Positions 26,213-35,687 of a stretch of 64,000 bases of DNA are shown here, one piece after another. The notes below the pieces were generated by a model. That model worked only from the letters and a program-made list of their open reading frames with translations, ran no database searches and had not been told where the DNA came from. Source of the DNA: JAVVXB01 sp036651815 (GTDB taxonomy: Bacteria; Bacillota; Clostridia; Christensenellales; CAG-138); the NCBI GenBank assembly GCA_036651815.1, contig JAVVXB010000001.1, positions 91,208-155,207 on the forward strand. Reading direction: 5' to 3'. A program made the translations under genes and the position numbers. How positions within the stretch are numbered: the stretch's first letter is position 1; each line of letters begins with the position of its first letter.

Positions 26213-27303
26213 ACCTGCGGGAAGGAAGAATCGGACGGCAGGAAACCGCAGCGGTGGCATTGATTGCCTGTACAATCTGCGGCATATTTTCAATGAATAC
26301 CGAAAACTTTTACAGACAGGGGAATTCTTCGTATATTTCCAGCGCACTATCGGCAGGATTATCGCTGCTGGCTTTTTTCCTGATTGCAGAAGCGATGCGG
26401 AGGAAGCACTGCCGGAATCTAGCGGCATTGTACCGCATGGCATATGGACGCATACTGGCGATTCCGCTGTCGTTTGTGACGTTGCTGATGCTGATCTATT
26501 CTGCGATTATGCCGCTTGATCGTCTGCTGATTATTCTGTGCCGCTATGTGTTTATTGAAACAACAGCGCAGCAAGTGATGCTGTATATGACAGCATGCGT
26601 GGTGTTATTGGCATGGATGGGACTGGAGATTATTGCTCGCACAGCTAAAATATTGGTTGGGGTGATTGTCCTTGCTTTTTTCGTCGCATTTTTGATTGCC
26701 ATTCCTGCCTATGAGGTCTATCGATTATATCCGCTGCTTGGCAATGGACTTGGATCTACATTTTTGCTGGGGCTAACGGGTATCGCGCGTTTTTTCCCGG
26801 GGGTGCTGGCCTTGCTCATCTGCGGCGTTGGCGTGCAGGGACTGAACAGTGCTGCAACGGGCGCAAACGCGGGCATATTGGGTGGAGGATTACTTACGGT
26901 TGGTTCGCAACTTTGCCTTGGGATGACGTATCCGGCTAGCTTGCTGGCAACCATGCATGCACCAATGTACCGACTCACCATGTCTGTGAAAACGGGAAGC
27001 TCATATTTGCGTACAGACAAGCTGCTATTATTTTTCTGGATGATGGCTGGTCTGCTGGTGGGTGGATTCTATGCATACACGGGGGCGCTACTATACGCGG
27101 GCACTGCATACATGCGGGATATCCGTCCGGCGGCGGCGGCGGTTGGTCTGTCCATCGGTGCACTGACATTGATTGGATACTTGCAGTTTGCATGGTTTGA
27201 AAGCATCATGTTGTTTTTGCACGTCTACGCTTGGGCATTGCTGCTGCTACCGCCGATGATGGCAGCGATGATTGTAAGCATAAAGCCGGAGCATGCGGAA
27301 TGA
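26209..27303 (+). CDS. Spore germination protein, GerB-type permease subunit
   Basis: A 364-residue integral membrane protein with about ten hydrophobic helices, of the endospore germination permease family (APC superfamily). The order A-B-C and overlaps of four bases on both sides fix the identity, together with the N-terminal IGRQETAAVALI region and its similarity in layout to GerAB. This subunit binds the germinant in characterised receptors, so the ligand specificity of the receptor lies here, but the ligand cannot be predicted. A GGAGG site lies inside the end of the A gene. Confidence 0.92.
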   Translation: MNLREGRIGRQETAAVALIACTICGIFSMNTENFYRQGNSSYISSALSAGLSLLAFFLIAEAMRRKHCRNLAALYRMAYGRILAIPLSFVTLLMLIYSAIMPLDRLLIILCRYVFIETTAQQVMLYMTACVVLLAWMGLEIIARTAKILVGVIVLAFFVAFLIAIPAYEVYRLYPLLGNGLGSTFLLGLTGIARFFPGVLALLICGVGVQGLNSAATGANAGILGGGLLTVGSQLCLGMTYPASLLATMHAPMYRLTMSVKTGSSYLRTDKLLLFFWMMAGLLVGGFYAYTGALLYAGTAYMRDIRPAAAAVGLSIGALTLIGYLQFAWFESIMLFLHVYAWALLLLPPMMAAMIVSIKPEHAE

Positions 27304-28496
27304 AGAAAATACTATCATTCATCGTCGCTTGCGCCATTGCAATACCTTCTGTTGGGTGTCTGGAAGCGCATAGCCTGGATCAATATGGGTATGTGATGGG
27401 CATTGGATTTGATAAAGGCGAGGTATTGCCGTATCGAATTACCTTGATGCTGCAAAATATGCAAATGGGATCGGATGAACAAAAAAACGGCGGGTTCACG
27501 CTTATTGACGCAGAATGCAGAAATTTGTTTGAGGCAATTGAAACACTTTCCGGCAGTTTACCGTTTCAATTGGATTTTGCGCGCACAGCGTTACTTGTCA
27601 TAGAGTCCTCTCTCTTGCAGGAAGAAGGCGGCCTGGAACGACTATTGGACCTGTCGCTGCATCACTTGCTGATCCGGTATAATGCAAATGTGTTTGTATC
27701 GCTTTCCTCGGCATACGATGCAATGGGAGGGCTGCAAAACGAATTGGACCCGAATTTATCAAAGATGCAGCAAAATTTCGTGGCATACTCGGAGAGTACA
27801 GGACTGATTCCAGTGACCAATTTAATGATGCTCAGCGAGGAAATGACAGAGAAAACGCATGATCCGATGTTACCGGTGTGCGGCATAACACATGAGGAAC
27901 AAAAGGTGACGCAAGGAAGGGATAGCGTCGGGGAAACGCCCTATGCGTATATCGGCGGTAGCTTGCTGATCAAAAGCGGTATGAAGACAGAGCTTGCCGG
28001 CGCGGCACTGCTTTCCAACGGGCGGATGGTTGGCGTGTTGGGTGGACAGAATACACAACTATTGTTGATGGGAAATGGCACGTTTCAATCCGGCCGTATG
28101 CAACTGCTGGACCGGAAAGGAAACACAGTCAGCGTATATTTTGAGAAGGACGGAGAAATGAAGGTTCATCTAACGCTATGGCCGATGCCAAGAGCGATTG
28201 TGACGATTCCGCTGACGGCAAACATTGAGTTACCGGATCGGTCGATCGAGGAGAGCAAGGAGCGTACGCAGGAAATGATTGCAGAACAGCTCGCGCAAGG
28301 AACACAAAAGGTCTTTGCATGCTGCCAAAAGCATGGGGCGGATACCTTTGGCTTTGGCAAATATGCAGTGAAACAGTTTTCGCGCACGGTTGATTGGGAC
28401 CGCTATGATTGGAAAAAGGCGTATCAAGAATTGAATGCAACCTTCATCTACACGGTGCGGCTGGTGCAAAATCCAGAGAAATCCGCGTTGGAATAG
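27300..28496 (+). CDS. Spore germination lipoprotein, GerC-type subunit
   Basis: A 398-residue lipoprotein of the Ger(x)C family. The signal peptide MKKILSFIVACAIAIPSVGC ends in a lipobox (SVGC). Family blocks YGYVMGIGFDKG, RTALLVIESSLL and the C-terminal AIEK-like helix region follow, with WDRYDWKKAYQELNATFIYTVRLV near the end. The ATG overlaps the B-subunit stop (ATGA). With the A and B subunits it forms the receptor complex, anchored to the outer face of the spore inner membrane by lipid. Confidence 0.93.
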   Translation: MKKILSFIVACAIAIPSVGCLEAHSLDQYGYVMGIGFDKGEVLPYRITLMLQNMQMGSDEQKNGGFTLIDAECRNLFEAIETLSGSLPFQLDFARTALLVIESSLLQEEGGLERLLDLSLHHLLIRYNANVFVSLSSAYDAMGGLQNELDPNLSKMQQNFVAYSESTGLIPVTNLMMLSEEMTEKTHDPMLPVCGITHEEQKVTQGRDSVGETPYAYIGGSLLIKSGMKTELAGAALLSNGRMVGVLGGQNTQLLLMGNGTFQSGRMQLLDRKGNTVSVYFEKDGEMKVHLTLWPMPRAIVTIPLTANIELPDRSIEESKERTQEMIAEQLAQGTQKVFACCQKHGADTFGFGKYAVKQFSRTVDWDRYDWKKAYQELNATFIYTVRLVQNPEKSALE

Positions 28497-28507
28497 GAGA
28501 CGCGATC

Positions 28508-28666
28508 TTGCTGCTATACTGTATCGCTTCATTGGTTTCTGCGGGCTATTTGGGCTGTTATGCGGTACACTGCTTTCAGCAGGGCAGACCGCTTGCGGGC
28601 GTGAGCGTTTTGCTGCTCACAACACTGCCCTTGTTTTGTGCTGTAGTCTTGATTTTCAATTCTTAA
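28508..28666 (+). CDS. Small two-helix membrane protein, candidate D subunit of the ger operon
   Basis: A 52-residue protein made almost wholly of two hydrophobic helices (about residues 1-19 and 27-50) joined by a short polar loop. Its start is TTG 28508, 8 nt behind GGAG, 11 bases after the C-subunit stop. Several ger operons of Bacillus carry a fourth gene for a small two-helix D subunit that changes receptor function. Position, size and topology fit, but the sequence is too short for firm homology. The frame is open upstream inside gerC, which may have hidden it. Confidence 0.55.
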   Translation: MLLYCIASLVSAGYLGCYAVHCFQQGRPLAGVSVLLLTTLPLFCAVVLIFNS

Positions 28667-28688
28667 TTTGAGTTTACAGAAAACCTAC

Positions 28689-28718
28689 TGGCAATTTCGC
28701 TTTAAAAAGTGATATAAT
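28689..28718 (+). promoter_or_regulatory. Promoter of the DUF5685 gene adjoining the start codon
   Basis: Extended -10 TGA-TATAAT (hexamer 28713-28718) with a weak TGGCAA at 28689-28694 (18 bp). The -10 ends 6 nt before ATG 28725 and there is no SD. Confidence 0.6.
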
Positions 28719-28724
28719 CAAAAT

Positions 28725-29555
28725 ATGTTTGGCTACATTCGTCCAATGGAATGTGAATTGCGTGTGCGTGAACAACAGGAATACCGCGCGCATTATTGCG
28801 GCTTGTGCAAAAATATCGGCCGGCGGTACGGATTGGTCGCCCGGCTTGCGCTCAACTATGATTGCACGTTTCTGTGTGCTTTTTTAGCGGCGACCGAGGG
28901 AAAGGTCTGCTATGAAAAGCACCGCTGTCTTTGTCATCTTGGACGTGGCAAGCAACCGATGGCCTGCGCATCAAAATCACTGGATTATGCTGCTGATGTC
29001 AACGTGATGCTTGCATGGTACGCAGCCTGTGACAACTGGCAGGATGAAAAACGGCTGTCCGCGCTTTTTCTGCGCATGCTGCTGGCGCGTGCCTATCAAA
29101 AGGCGGCTGCACGGAGGCCGGAGCTCTGCATAGAAGTGGAAAAAAACCTTGCGCAGCTACACCGGATTGAACGGGCAAATGTTTCTTGTACGGACGAACC
29201 ATCCGATACGTTCGGTGCGCTCATGCGCGCTGTCGTGATGCACGCACCAACGTTGCCGGAAGCGGAAGAGGCGGCCTGCGGGTGGATGTTCTACAATCTT
29301 GGCCGTTGGGTATATCTGGCTGATGCCTGGGATGACCGTGAGAAGGATCGAAAGCGCGGTGACTACAACCCGTTTTTAACGACGAATATGGATGCGGACG
29401 CAGCGGCGTTTCTGCTGTATGTTTCACTAACGGAAGCAGAAAAGGGATTTGATCTTGTTGATCTACCGGGCGCACATGGGCTGGTAGACAATATCATGCA
29501 TTTGGGCTGCCGGATGCGCACGCAGCAGCTATTGAATAAGGAGAACGCAGAATGA
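28725..29555 (+). CDS. DUF5685 family protein
   Basis: A 276-residue protein that I assign to the DUF5685 family by its opening MFGYIRP..CELRVRE and the HYCGLCKNIGRRYG motif. It is helical and Cys-rich: CGLC, CLCHLG and scattered Cys/His pairs suggest metal or Fe-S binding. NLGRWVYLADAWDDREKDRKRGDYNPF is a conserved acidic block resembling isoprenoid-synthase-like helices (weak inference). The function is unknown. The start is fixed by the family N-terminus although it has no SD. It overlaps the DnaJ gene by four bases, so the two are made together. Confidence 0.8.
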   Translation: MFGYIRPMECELRVREQQEYRAHYCGLCKNIGRRYGLVARLALNYDCTFLCAFLAATEGKVCYEKHRCLCHLGRGKQPMACASKSLDYAADVNVMLAWYAACDNWQDEKRLSALFLRMLLARAYQKAAARRPELCIEVEKNLAQLHRIERANVSCTDEPSDTFGALMRAVVMHAPTLPEAEEAACGWMFYNLGRWVYLADAWDDREKDRKRGDYNPFLTTNMDADAAAFLLYVSLTEAEKGFDLVDLPGAHGLVDNIMHLGCRMRTQQLLNKENAE

Positions 29556-30196
29556 ATCCGTATAAAATATTGGGCGTGAGTGAAAACGCAACGCAGGAGG
29601 AAATCCGTGCGGCGTATCTGGAGCTTGTCAAAAAATATCACCCCGACAAGTATACGGACAATCCCCTCAAGGAATTGGCGGGGGAAAAGCTCAAGGAAAT
29701 CAATCAGGCATATGAGATGCTGACAAAAAAACCAAGCAGCTCGTCAACTTCGGGCAGCTATGGTTCCGGTGGCTCCTATGGCGGCTATTCTAACGCCGGT
29801 TCCGGATACAGCCGCACGGAGGGTTCGCCTTACAGCGGACCAAACGCAACGGAATTCAACCGTGCGCGGGCGTTCATTAACCAAAATAATCTGAATGCAG
29901 CCCGCAGCATCCTTGACCGCGTTTCGGCCCACAATGCAGAATGGTACTATCTGTATGGAATCATCTATCTGCGACAGGGCTGGTATGAAAAGGCGCGCGA
30001 GTGCATTGAAAAAGCCTATCGAACTGACCCGGATAACAATGAGTACCGCAATGCGTACACCTCGCTAAACAATGCCGGACGCACCTACCAAGCCAATAAC
30101 TATGGCGGTGGAAACGGCATGGGGAATACGGTTTGCTGTAGCATGTGCCCAGCGCTGATGTGTCTGGATTGCTGCACGGGCGGTTGCTTCTGCTAA
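29552..30196 (+). CDS. DnaJ-domain protein with TPR-like helices and a Cys-rich tail
   Basis: A 214-residue J-domain protein. Residues 1-62 form the J domain with the HPD triad in KKYHPDKYTD, so it should stimulate an Hsp70. A Gly/Ser/Tyr linker follows, then helices at about 95-180 with WYYLYGIIYLRQGWYEKARECIEKA, a TPR-like hairpin. The last 20 residues hold seven Cys (CCSMC, CLDCC, GGCFC), possibly a metal site or lipid anchor. It lacks the zinc-finger domain of true DnaJ. It is coupled to the Cys-rich DUF5685 protein, suggesting a shared metal- or membrane-related job. Confidence 0.85.
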   Translation: MNPYKILGVSENATQEEIRAAYLELVKKYHPDKYTDNPLKELAGEKLKEINQAYEMLTKKPSSSSTSGSYGSGGSYGGYSNAGSGYSRTEGSPYSGPNATEFNRARAFINQNNLNAARSILDRVSAHNAEWYYLYGIIYLRQGWYEKARECIEKAYRTDPDNNEYRNAYTSLNNAGRTYQANNYGGGNGMGNTVCCSMCPALMCLDCCTGGCFC

Positions 30197-30288
30197 GCGC
30201 TGCTCTGCTTAAAAAGCAACGATATGGATACGTATCGTGGCTCGCTAATTTTGCAAAGATTACACCAAGATATTGATTTTATCAAAGG

Positions 30289-30325
30289 ACGATACTTTTC
30301 TTTTGCAGAAAAAGAAAAGTATCGT
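30289..30325 (+). terminator. Perfect 16-bp AT-rich inverted repeat before the PBP gene
   Basis: 30289-30304 pairs exactly with 30310-30325 around a 5-nt loop, followed by TTGTTT. It probably ends the DUF5685-dnaJ transcript. The rest of the 158-base gap shows no clear promoter. Confidence 0.6.
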
Positions 30326-30354
30326 TTGTTTCATCTGTAGGCACACTATTCCCT

Positions 30355-32682
30355 ATGCGAAGTACCATTTTGCCATATGCGGCGCAATACCGCAAATATC
30401 GGCGCAGACAGCGCGGACGCATTGCGTTTGCGTTGCTGCTGTTGTTTGGAGCGGGGCTTGCGTTTGCCGCTTCCGCAGTGTTTGAGATGGATGCGTGGAG
30501 CAAGCTGGACATTTCGCGCATTACGCAAGTGCCGCAGACGCTGATTCTCTATGACCAGTATGACGAAGAAATCACGACGCTGCACGGTGCACAGGATCGA
30601 ATCTGGATTCCGCTTTCCCAAATTCCCAAACAAACGCGCGATGCGTTTATCTCTGCTGAAGACGCGCGCTTTTATGATCATTTTGGTGTGGACATTGTGC
30701 GTATCCTTGGCGCGGCATGGGCAGATTTGAAAGCGGGATCGTATGTGCAGGGCGCATCAACCATCAGCCAACAATTGATCAAACTGAGCCATCTAACCAG
30801 CGATAAACAGATAAAGCGCAAGCTGGAGGAGGCCGTGCTGGCTTATCAGATGGAGCGGGTGTGCAGCAAGGAGGAAATCCTTGAAATGTATCTCAATTAC
30901 GTCTACTTTGGCGGTGGTTATTATGGTGTTGAGGCGGCGGCACGGGGATACTTTGGTATCCCAGCAAGCGACCTTTCCGTTGCACAGAGTGCGCAGCTGG
31001 CAGGTATCCTAAAATCGCCGAGCCGGTTCGCGCCGCATTTGCAGCCCGTGGCCAGTCAGGGAAGACGGGATGTTGTGCTGTCGCTTATGGAGGAATACGG
31101 TTTTCTTTCTCCAAAGGAATGCGCTGCGGCCAAGGCCGAAGAAGTGAAACTTGTGCATGGCACGCAGCCTGAACGTCGTGGCTATTATGTAGATTTGGCG
31201 CTCGGTGAGGCGTGCAAGCAGCTGAATATCAGCATGGACACACTGCTGACGGGTGGGTATCGTATTGAAACGATGATGGAACCCGATATTCAGATGAATT
31301 GCGAACAACTGTTTGCAGACAACGCCTGCTTTCCACAGGTTGATGGCGAATCGCCGGAAGCGGCCATTGTTATTGTGGATGTGAAAAGCGGCGGAGTGGC
31401 AGCCTTACTTGGCGGACGGGAAAACAATGTGGCACTGGCGTATAACCGCGCTACGCGCATCCGTAGACAGCCGGGATCGGTGATTAAGCCGATTCTCGTG
31501 TATGCGCCCGCGTTGGAGACCGGGTACACCGCGGCTACCATGCTGCTCGACGAGCAAATTGATTTTGACGGTTATCGACCCAGCAGCCCGAGTGATACGT
31601 TTGCGGGATGGGTCACCATGCGGGAGGCGGTGACTCGTTCCCTTAATGTGCCGGCAGTCTCCGTCATGGCGCAGATTGGCGTTCCTGCCGGGAAAGCGTT
31701 TGCCGAGAAGCTGGGGATTGTGTTTGATGAACGGGATAAAAGCCTTGCGCTTGCGTTGGGCGGTTTTACCTATGGCGTTTCGCCTATGCAGATTGCGGGT
31801 GCGTATGCGATGTTTGCAAATGGTGGACAGTACAATATTCCATCGGTGATTGAACGCATTTTGGATAGCCACGGGAACGTTCTTTATACGTACCAGCCGG
31901 AGCAGAAGCAGGTAATGAAAGAGGCCAATGCCTATGTACTCACAAGTATGCTGGAAAGTGCTGTACAGGCGGGCACTGGGAAAAGGCTTGGCGAAAGCGG
32001 AATCCCCATCGCTGGGAAAACTGGCACGACCGGCGACATCACCGGCAATCGCGATATCTGGATGGCTGCTTATAATCCCGACTATGCAGCGGCTGTATGG
32101 ATGGGCTTTGACGATGCAAAGAATGGAAAGGCATTGCCGGAGAGCGCAACGGGCGGCACATATCCTGCATTGTTACTCAAAACGGTATATGCGAAAATTT
32201 ACGCGGGTAAAACTGCGCCGGATTTCACGATGCCATCCGGTGTGCGAGAATATCGAATTGACAGTCATACCCTTGACAGCGAACATGTGGCCGTGTTGGC
32301 CAATGCACTGACGCCAGAGGGAGAGTTTTATTCGGAAGTGTTTGTGATTGGAACCGAACCGGCCGAGCTGACAAGCTATTGGCAAATTCCGTCTCCGCCT
32401 GCGCGGATTACGGGGACGTATGGAGATAAAACTGCGCTGATCTATTTTGAGACGCCGAATCGGTATATTTTATACCGATTGTACCGGGAGAATGCAGAGG
32501 GGAAATCCGTGATGGTGGGCGAGTTTTCAGGCGAAAATGGGAGTGTTGCGTTTGAAGACAATACCATTAAACAAAATGGTACCTATCAATACTATGTGAT
32601 TCCGGTGCATCCGCGACTGACCATACAGGGGGAGTCGGTGACTGGACAGGCTTCCATGCGGGTCACAGTGAAAATACAATAA
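30355..32682 (+). CDS. Class A penicillin-binding protein (PBP1a-type)
   Basis: A bifunctional glycosyltransferase/transpeptidase of 775 residues. The basic N-terminus is cytoplasmic and one membrane helix spans about 22-43. The GT51 domain has the catalytic Glu102 in FISAEDARFYDHFG, then QGASTISQQL and RKLEEAVLAYQMER. The transpeptidase has the SxxK Ser375-Lys378 (PGSVIK), SLN and KTGT at 555-558. The C-terminal 120 residues resemble a fibronectin-like add-on. ATG 30355 fits the expected N-terminus but has no SD and no convincing -10 at the leaderless distance, so translation initiation is unclear. Confidence 0.95.
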   Translation: MRSTILPYAAQYRKYRRRQRGRIAFALLLLFGAGLAFAASAVFEMDAWSKLDISRITQVPQTLILYDQYDEEITTLHGAQDRIWIPLSQIPKQTRDAFISAEDARFYDHFGVDIVRILGAAWADLKAGSYVQGASTISQQLIKLSHLTSDKQIKRKLEEAVLAYQMERVCSKEEILEMYLNYVYFGGGYYGVEAAARGYFGIPASDLSVAQSAQLAGILKSPSRFAPHLQPVASQGRRDVVLSLMEEYGFLSPKECAAAKAEEVKLVHGTQPERRGYYVDLALGEACKQLNISMDTLLTGGYRIETMMEPDIQMNCEQLFADNACFPQVDGESPEAAIVIVDVKSGGVAALLGGRENNVALAYNRATRIRRQPGSVIKPILVYAPALETGYTAATMLLDEQIDFDGYRPSSPSDTFAGWVTMREAVTRSLNVPAVSVMAQIGVPAGKAFAEKLGIVFDERDKSLALALGGFTYGVSPMQIAGAYAMFANGGQYNIPSVIERILDSHGNVLYTYQPEQKQVMKEANAYVLTSMLESAVQAGTGKRLGESGIPIAGKTGTTGDITGNRDIWMAAYNPDYAAAVWMGFDDAKNGKALPESATGGTYPALLLKTVYAKIYAGKTAPDFTMPSGVREYRIDSHTLDSEHVAVLANALTPEGEFYSEVFVIGTEPAELTSYWQIPSPPARITGTYGDKTALIYFETPNRYILYRLYRENAEGKSVMVGEFSGENGSVAFEDNTIKQNGTYQYYVIPVHPRLTIQGESVTGQASMRVTVKIQ

Positions 32683-32750
32683 TCCATTTCGCTTACCGCA
32701 AAGCCGGATGAAAATTACCAGCAACATGGCGAAAATCAGAGAAATGCTGG

Positions 32751-32780
32751 TTGACGAGCCCTCATTGGATTGGATATAAT
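32751..32780 (+). promoter_or_regulatory. Promoter of the GntR gene
   Basis: TTGACG (32751-32756), 18-bp spacer, TATAAT (32775-32780), followed by a 25-30 nt leader with GAGGGG before ATG 32813. Confidence 0.75.
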
Positions 32781-32812
32781 ATATAACAGGATAATACATT
32801 GAGGGGCTTGAA

Positions 32813-33478
32813 ATGAACTATAAAGAAATTGCTGACAAGATGGGTCCGCGCATCGGCGCAACGCAGGAATGGGTGTTCCAGGTACTGCGCAATGGGATTG
32901 TGAGTGGTTCTTTGTCCGGCGGAACCCAGTTGAAACAGGACGAGATTTCCGCCGCGCTGAATGTCAGCCATATCCCGGTACGCGAGGCCCTACGCAGATT
33001 GGAGGCACAGGGACTTGTAACCATCCATCCAAACCGTGGCGCCTCCGTGACGCAACTATCCCGCGAGAGTCTCATTGACATGATGGAGGTGCGCGCAACG
33101 CTGTCAGTCATGCTGCTGAAAAACGGGGCTCCGTTATTCACGCAGGAGGATTACTGTGTATTGGAGCATATCATTGAGGAACAGAAAATGACGGAAGATC
33201 TGTTTGCCAGCGAAAATCTCAATTATCAGTTTCATGGCAGACTCTCCTCCCATGCGGACAATTCTTTTGCCAATCTGTTGATGGAATTGGTTCATGCCAA
33301 CATTGACCGCTATGTACGCGCGGGTTTCTACCAAACGCCGGAAACGCGTGGCATTTCGATTGGCCAGCATGAACAGATTGTTGCCGCTTGCCGCAAGGGT
33401 GATTATGAAAAGGCTTGCGATTTGCTGCGGGATCATATTCTATTTGCACGCGAGCTGATTCCTGCCAATATTAAATAG
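32813..33478 (+). CDS. GntR family transcriptional regulator (FadR/FCD type)
   Basis: A 221-residue regulator. Residues 15-85 are the winged helix of the GntR family with LKQDEISAALNVSHIPVREALRRLEAQGLV and the wing HPNRGASV. Residues 95-215 form an all-helical FCD ligand domain with the metal or carboxylate site residues in NYQFHGRL, ANIDRY and GQHEQIVAA...LRDHI. Effector unknown; members often respond to organic acids or amino acids. It stands alone: no catabolic genes follow, only decayed sequence, so its target genes may have been lost or lie elsewhere. Confidence 0.9.
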   Translation: MNYKEIADKMGPRIGATQEWVFQVLRNGIVSGSLSGGTQLKQDEISAALNVSHIPVREALRRLEAQGLVTIHPNRGASVTQLSRESLIDMMEVRATLSVMLLKNGAPLFTQEDYCVLEHIIEEQKMTEDLFASENLNYQFHGRLSSHADNSFANLLMELVHANIDRYVRAGFYQTPETRGISIGQHEQIVAACRKGDYEKACDLLRDHILFARELIPANIK

Positions 33479-33772
33479 GAAATATAACACTGAATCCGTT
33501 AACTTCTGGATGTTGCTTTCCGTAAATGACAGTGCGGGATGTGCCTTTTACTCTCGGATGTTGCGTTCAATAAAAGATTGCAGCACGGTTGAGCTTTTTT
33601 ATTTAAGCCCAATGAACCGTGTAGTCCTGGCAATGCTGCTAAGATATCTTCTGTCCGAAGATCTCGGCTTGATGCAAGAGTCAATCATGCTGCATTTGCA
33701 GCAATGCATGGGCACAGTGGGCTGCAAAGTTACCAAGACCATGCCAAGATCTAATAGACTGTTTTTTTACAA

Positions 33773-33797
33773 AAGTCCGCGCGTATAGCGTGGACTT
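33773..33797 (+). terminator. Hairpin in the decayed region
   Basis: A 10-bp stem with one G-U pair (33773-33782 with 33788-33797) and a 5-nt loop, followed by CTTTG. It looks like a terminator left over from a lost gene. Confidence 0.4.
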
Positions 33798-34929
33798 CTT
33801 TGTATGATGGATTGTATAATGAAGTGCGCCGCCACAAATGGGCAGAAAGATAGTCAAAAATACAATATTCGTGTAGAATGTAGTCGTGAGACGTTATTCT
33901 AATGAAGGCGACACGATAAACGTCATCATTTTGCGACATTCAAGCCAAGACGTTCACAAGAAATATTGCCGTTGGGCTACTTCAAAAATATAGCCGCCAA
34001 AGTCAACAACATTATCCCTGTATTGACCGAGCGTTTCGCCGCAATGCGCAGGTGAATAGAGACGTGAAACTGCGTAAGTCGCTTACTCTGCCAAGAAGAA
34101 CGTAAGCCAGATCACGCGGAAAACAGGATGCAATCATTATGACCGTGATGGAGAAGAAGCCAACCGATTTTTGGTCGCCAGAGCAAATTGCAAACCGCAT
34201 GTCCTTGGGAGAATCAGCTTTATAACCTTAGCAATTGCCTTCATCAAGGGAAAACTGCTCATGTGCCTAGATAATAGGGCAAGCGACAAAAGCTCCTTGG
34301 AAAACGCGGGTAGCTTTCAGCCGGAGGTTCAACGCACAATCACCCAAAGGAGGTTCAATCTCGAGAGACCTTGGGAGACTGGGAACTTGACGGTATGGGA
34401 TCACGCAGAAGCAGAAGCAAAGGCTGCGTTGCAATCGTTGTAACGCATAAAAGACATTAGAAAATGGTGCTGAAAACGGCTGATAAAACGGTAGAATCTG
34501 TGAAAAATTCCATTGCTCAGCTGTATAGTACATTGTCAAAAGATGCATTACGATAGTGCCTACTGCACAATTGTGTATTTTAAGCAGCCGCATTTGCCGC
34601 TGCAACAAGCGCAGAAAAATTACCGATCGGGGAAGCGTTTGCTTGCTTTTAAGCTACCAATGACGAGTTGAGTTTACCATTATATTTTGCAGACTCATAT
34701 TTTTCATGGCAAAGAGGTAGTCATGAAAACGCAAATGGATTGCTTTGTGCGTTTTGCCCCAAGAAAACGAATCCTGCTTTGGTTGATTGATAGGAACTCA
34801 CACGGAATCTCTTGCGAATCAACAGCAGATCAAGAAAGTGTCTTGGATGGAAATCCATCGATTCAAGTCTTTTTGCACGAAGTGGAGAACTTGACTTGAC
34901 AATTGATCAGATAGAAAAAAGGACGTTTA

Positions 34930-35180
34930 ATGAAACCAGCCATTTGTGGCGATGACCTCGCTGTACGATCGCAAGTTGATGCATGGGTTGAACAATACGG
35001 GCAAAAAAGATCCACTCAGATGGACGACTCAAGCGTTAAGCCTGCGGTTGATCTTGGGGTAATCGTCCAGTCGGACACGGCATATACACTGATTTTGCTG
35101 GAGCGGAGCAGGCCAATGCTCAACGGATTAGTGATCGCCAAGCAGAATCGAAAAGCTGGCAACAATAGAAAACGGGCCTT
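34930..35180 (+). pseudogene. Response-regulator receiver fragment (LytTR-type), decayed
   Basis: About 80 codons resemble the first two thirds of a receiver domain: MKPAICGDDLAVRSQVDAWVEQYG corresponds to the usual M-x-I-A-I-C-D-D-D start, and TAYTLILLERSRPMLNGLVIAKQNRK to the YDLILLDIxMPxxNGxxxAxxIR block. The phospho-acceptor Asp in LLD is Glu here, and the rest of the domain and any LytTR output domain are missing. I infer a dead regulator of the agr/LytTR kind. Confidence 0.45.
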
Positions 35181-35186
35181 TGTGAC

Positions 35187-35540
35187 TTGCCTCACTGTGA
35201 AAATGATACAATCAATCTGATTTTATCAGCTTACGCGGCCAGGGCAAGTCAATATAAAATTGCGCTGGAGATGACCGCTGATGCGCCTATGCAAACCAAT
35301 GGATCCACAACATACGCCAGTGCGAACTTTGCCTATGGGGTGGAAAAGGGCATCAAATCGAGCAGACAACCCACGGCGTTTAAAAACCGGAGGCATCTGC
35401 TTCCTGCACCAGCAAAAAGAGGAGACTGGTTTTGCAAATTCAGAATTGCTGCGTAGGAGAATATTGCGTTTCAAAACGGATGCCTCGATACGAAAAGAGC
35501 GGATCATGGATACCGAATCAAAAGTATCGTTGCTGTAACA
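35187..35540 (+). pseudogene. GHKL histidine-kinase fragment, decayed
   Basis: The segment CENDTINLILSAYAARASQYKIALEM resembles the region just before the ATPase lid in GHKL kinases of the AgrC/NatK type (N-x-x-L-x-x-Y-A-A-R-A-x-x-x-x-I). It then changes frame, and a possible continuation in another frame contains HQQKEETGFANS. No N, G1 or G2 box survives. Together with the preceding receiver fragment it suggests a deleted and fused two-component pair. Confidence 0.35.
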
Positions 35541-35687
35541 GAAAAACAAAGGACGTTATTTCCTTTTATGCGAAGGAGAATATTTCCAGTGTAAGGTTTG
35601 ATTTGTGCCTCTCAATTTGTGAATCGGGGCAGTATGCCCTTTAAAAAAATGAATGGGATTAGATCCTAGTGGAAGGGAGAGATTATC

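Larger units (their letters stand above)
33479..35687 (+). other. Decayed 2.2-kb region without intact genes
   Basis: No ORF longer than 96 codons in this stretch looks like a whole protein. Short frames at 33510-33788, 34171-34443 and 34687-34899 have ordinary composition but no motif I recognise. Two fragments near 34930-35540 resemble parts of a two-component system and are listed separately. The region separates the compact core from the surface-protein locus and is consistent with gene decay after insertion of foreign DNA. Confidence 0.6.
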
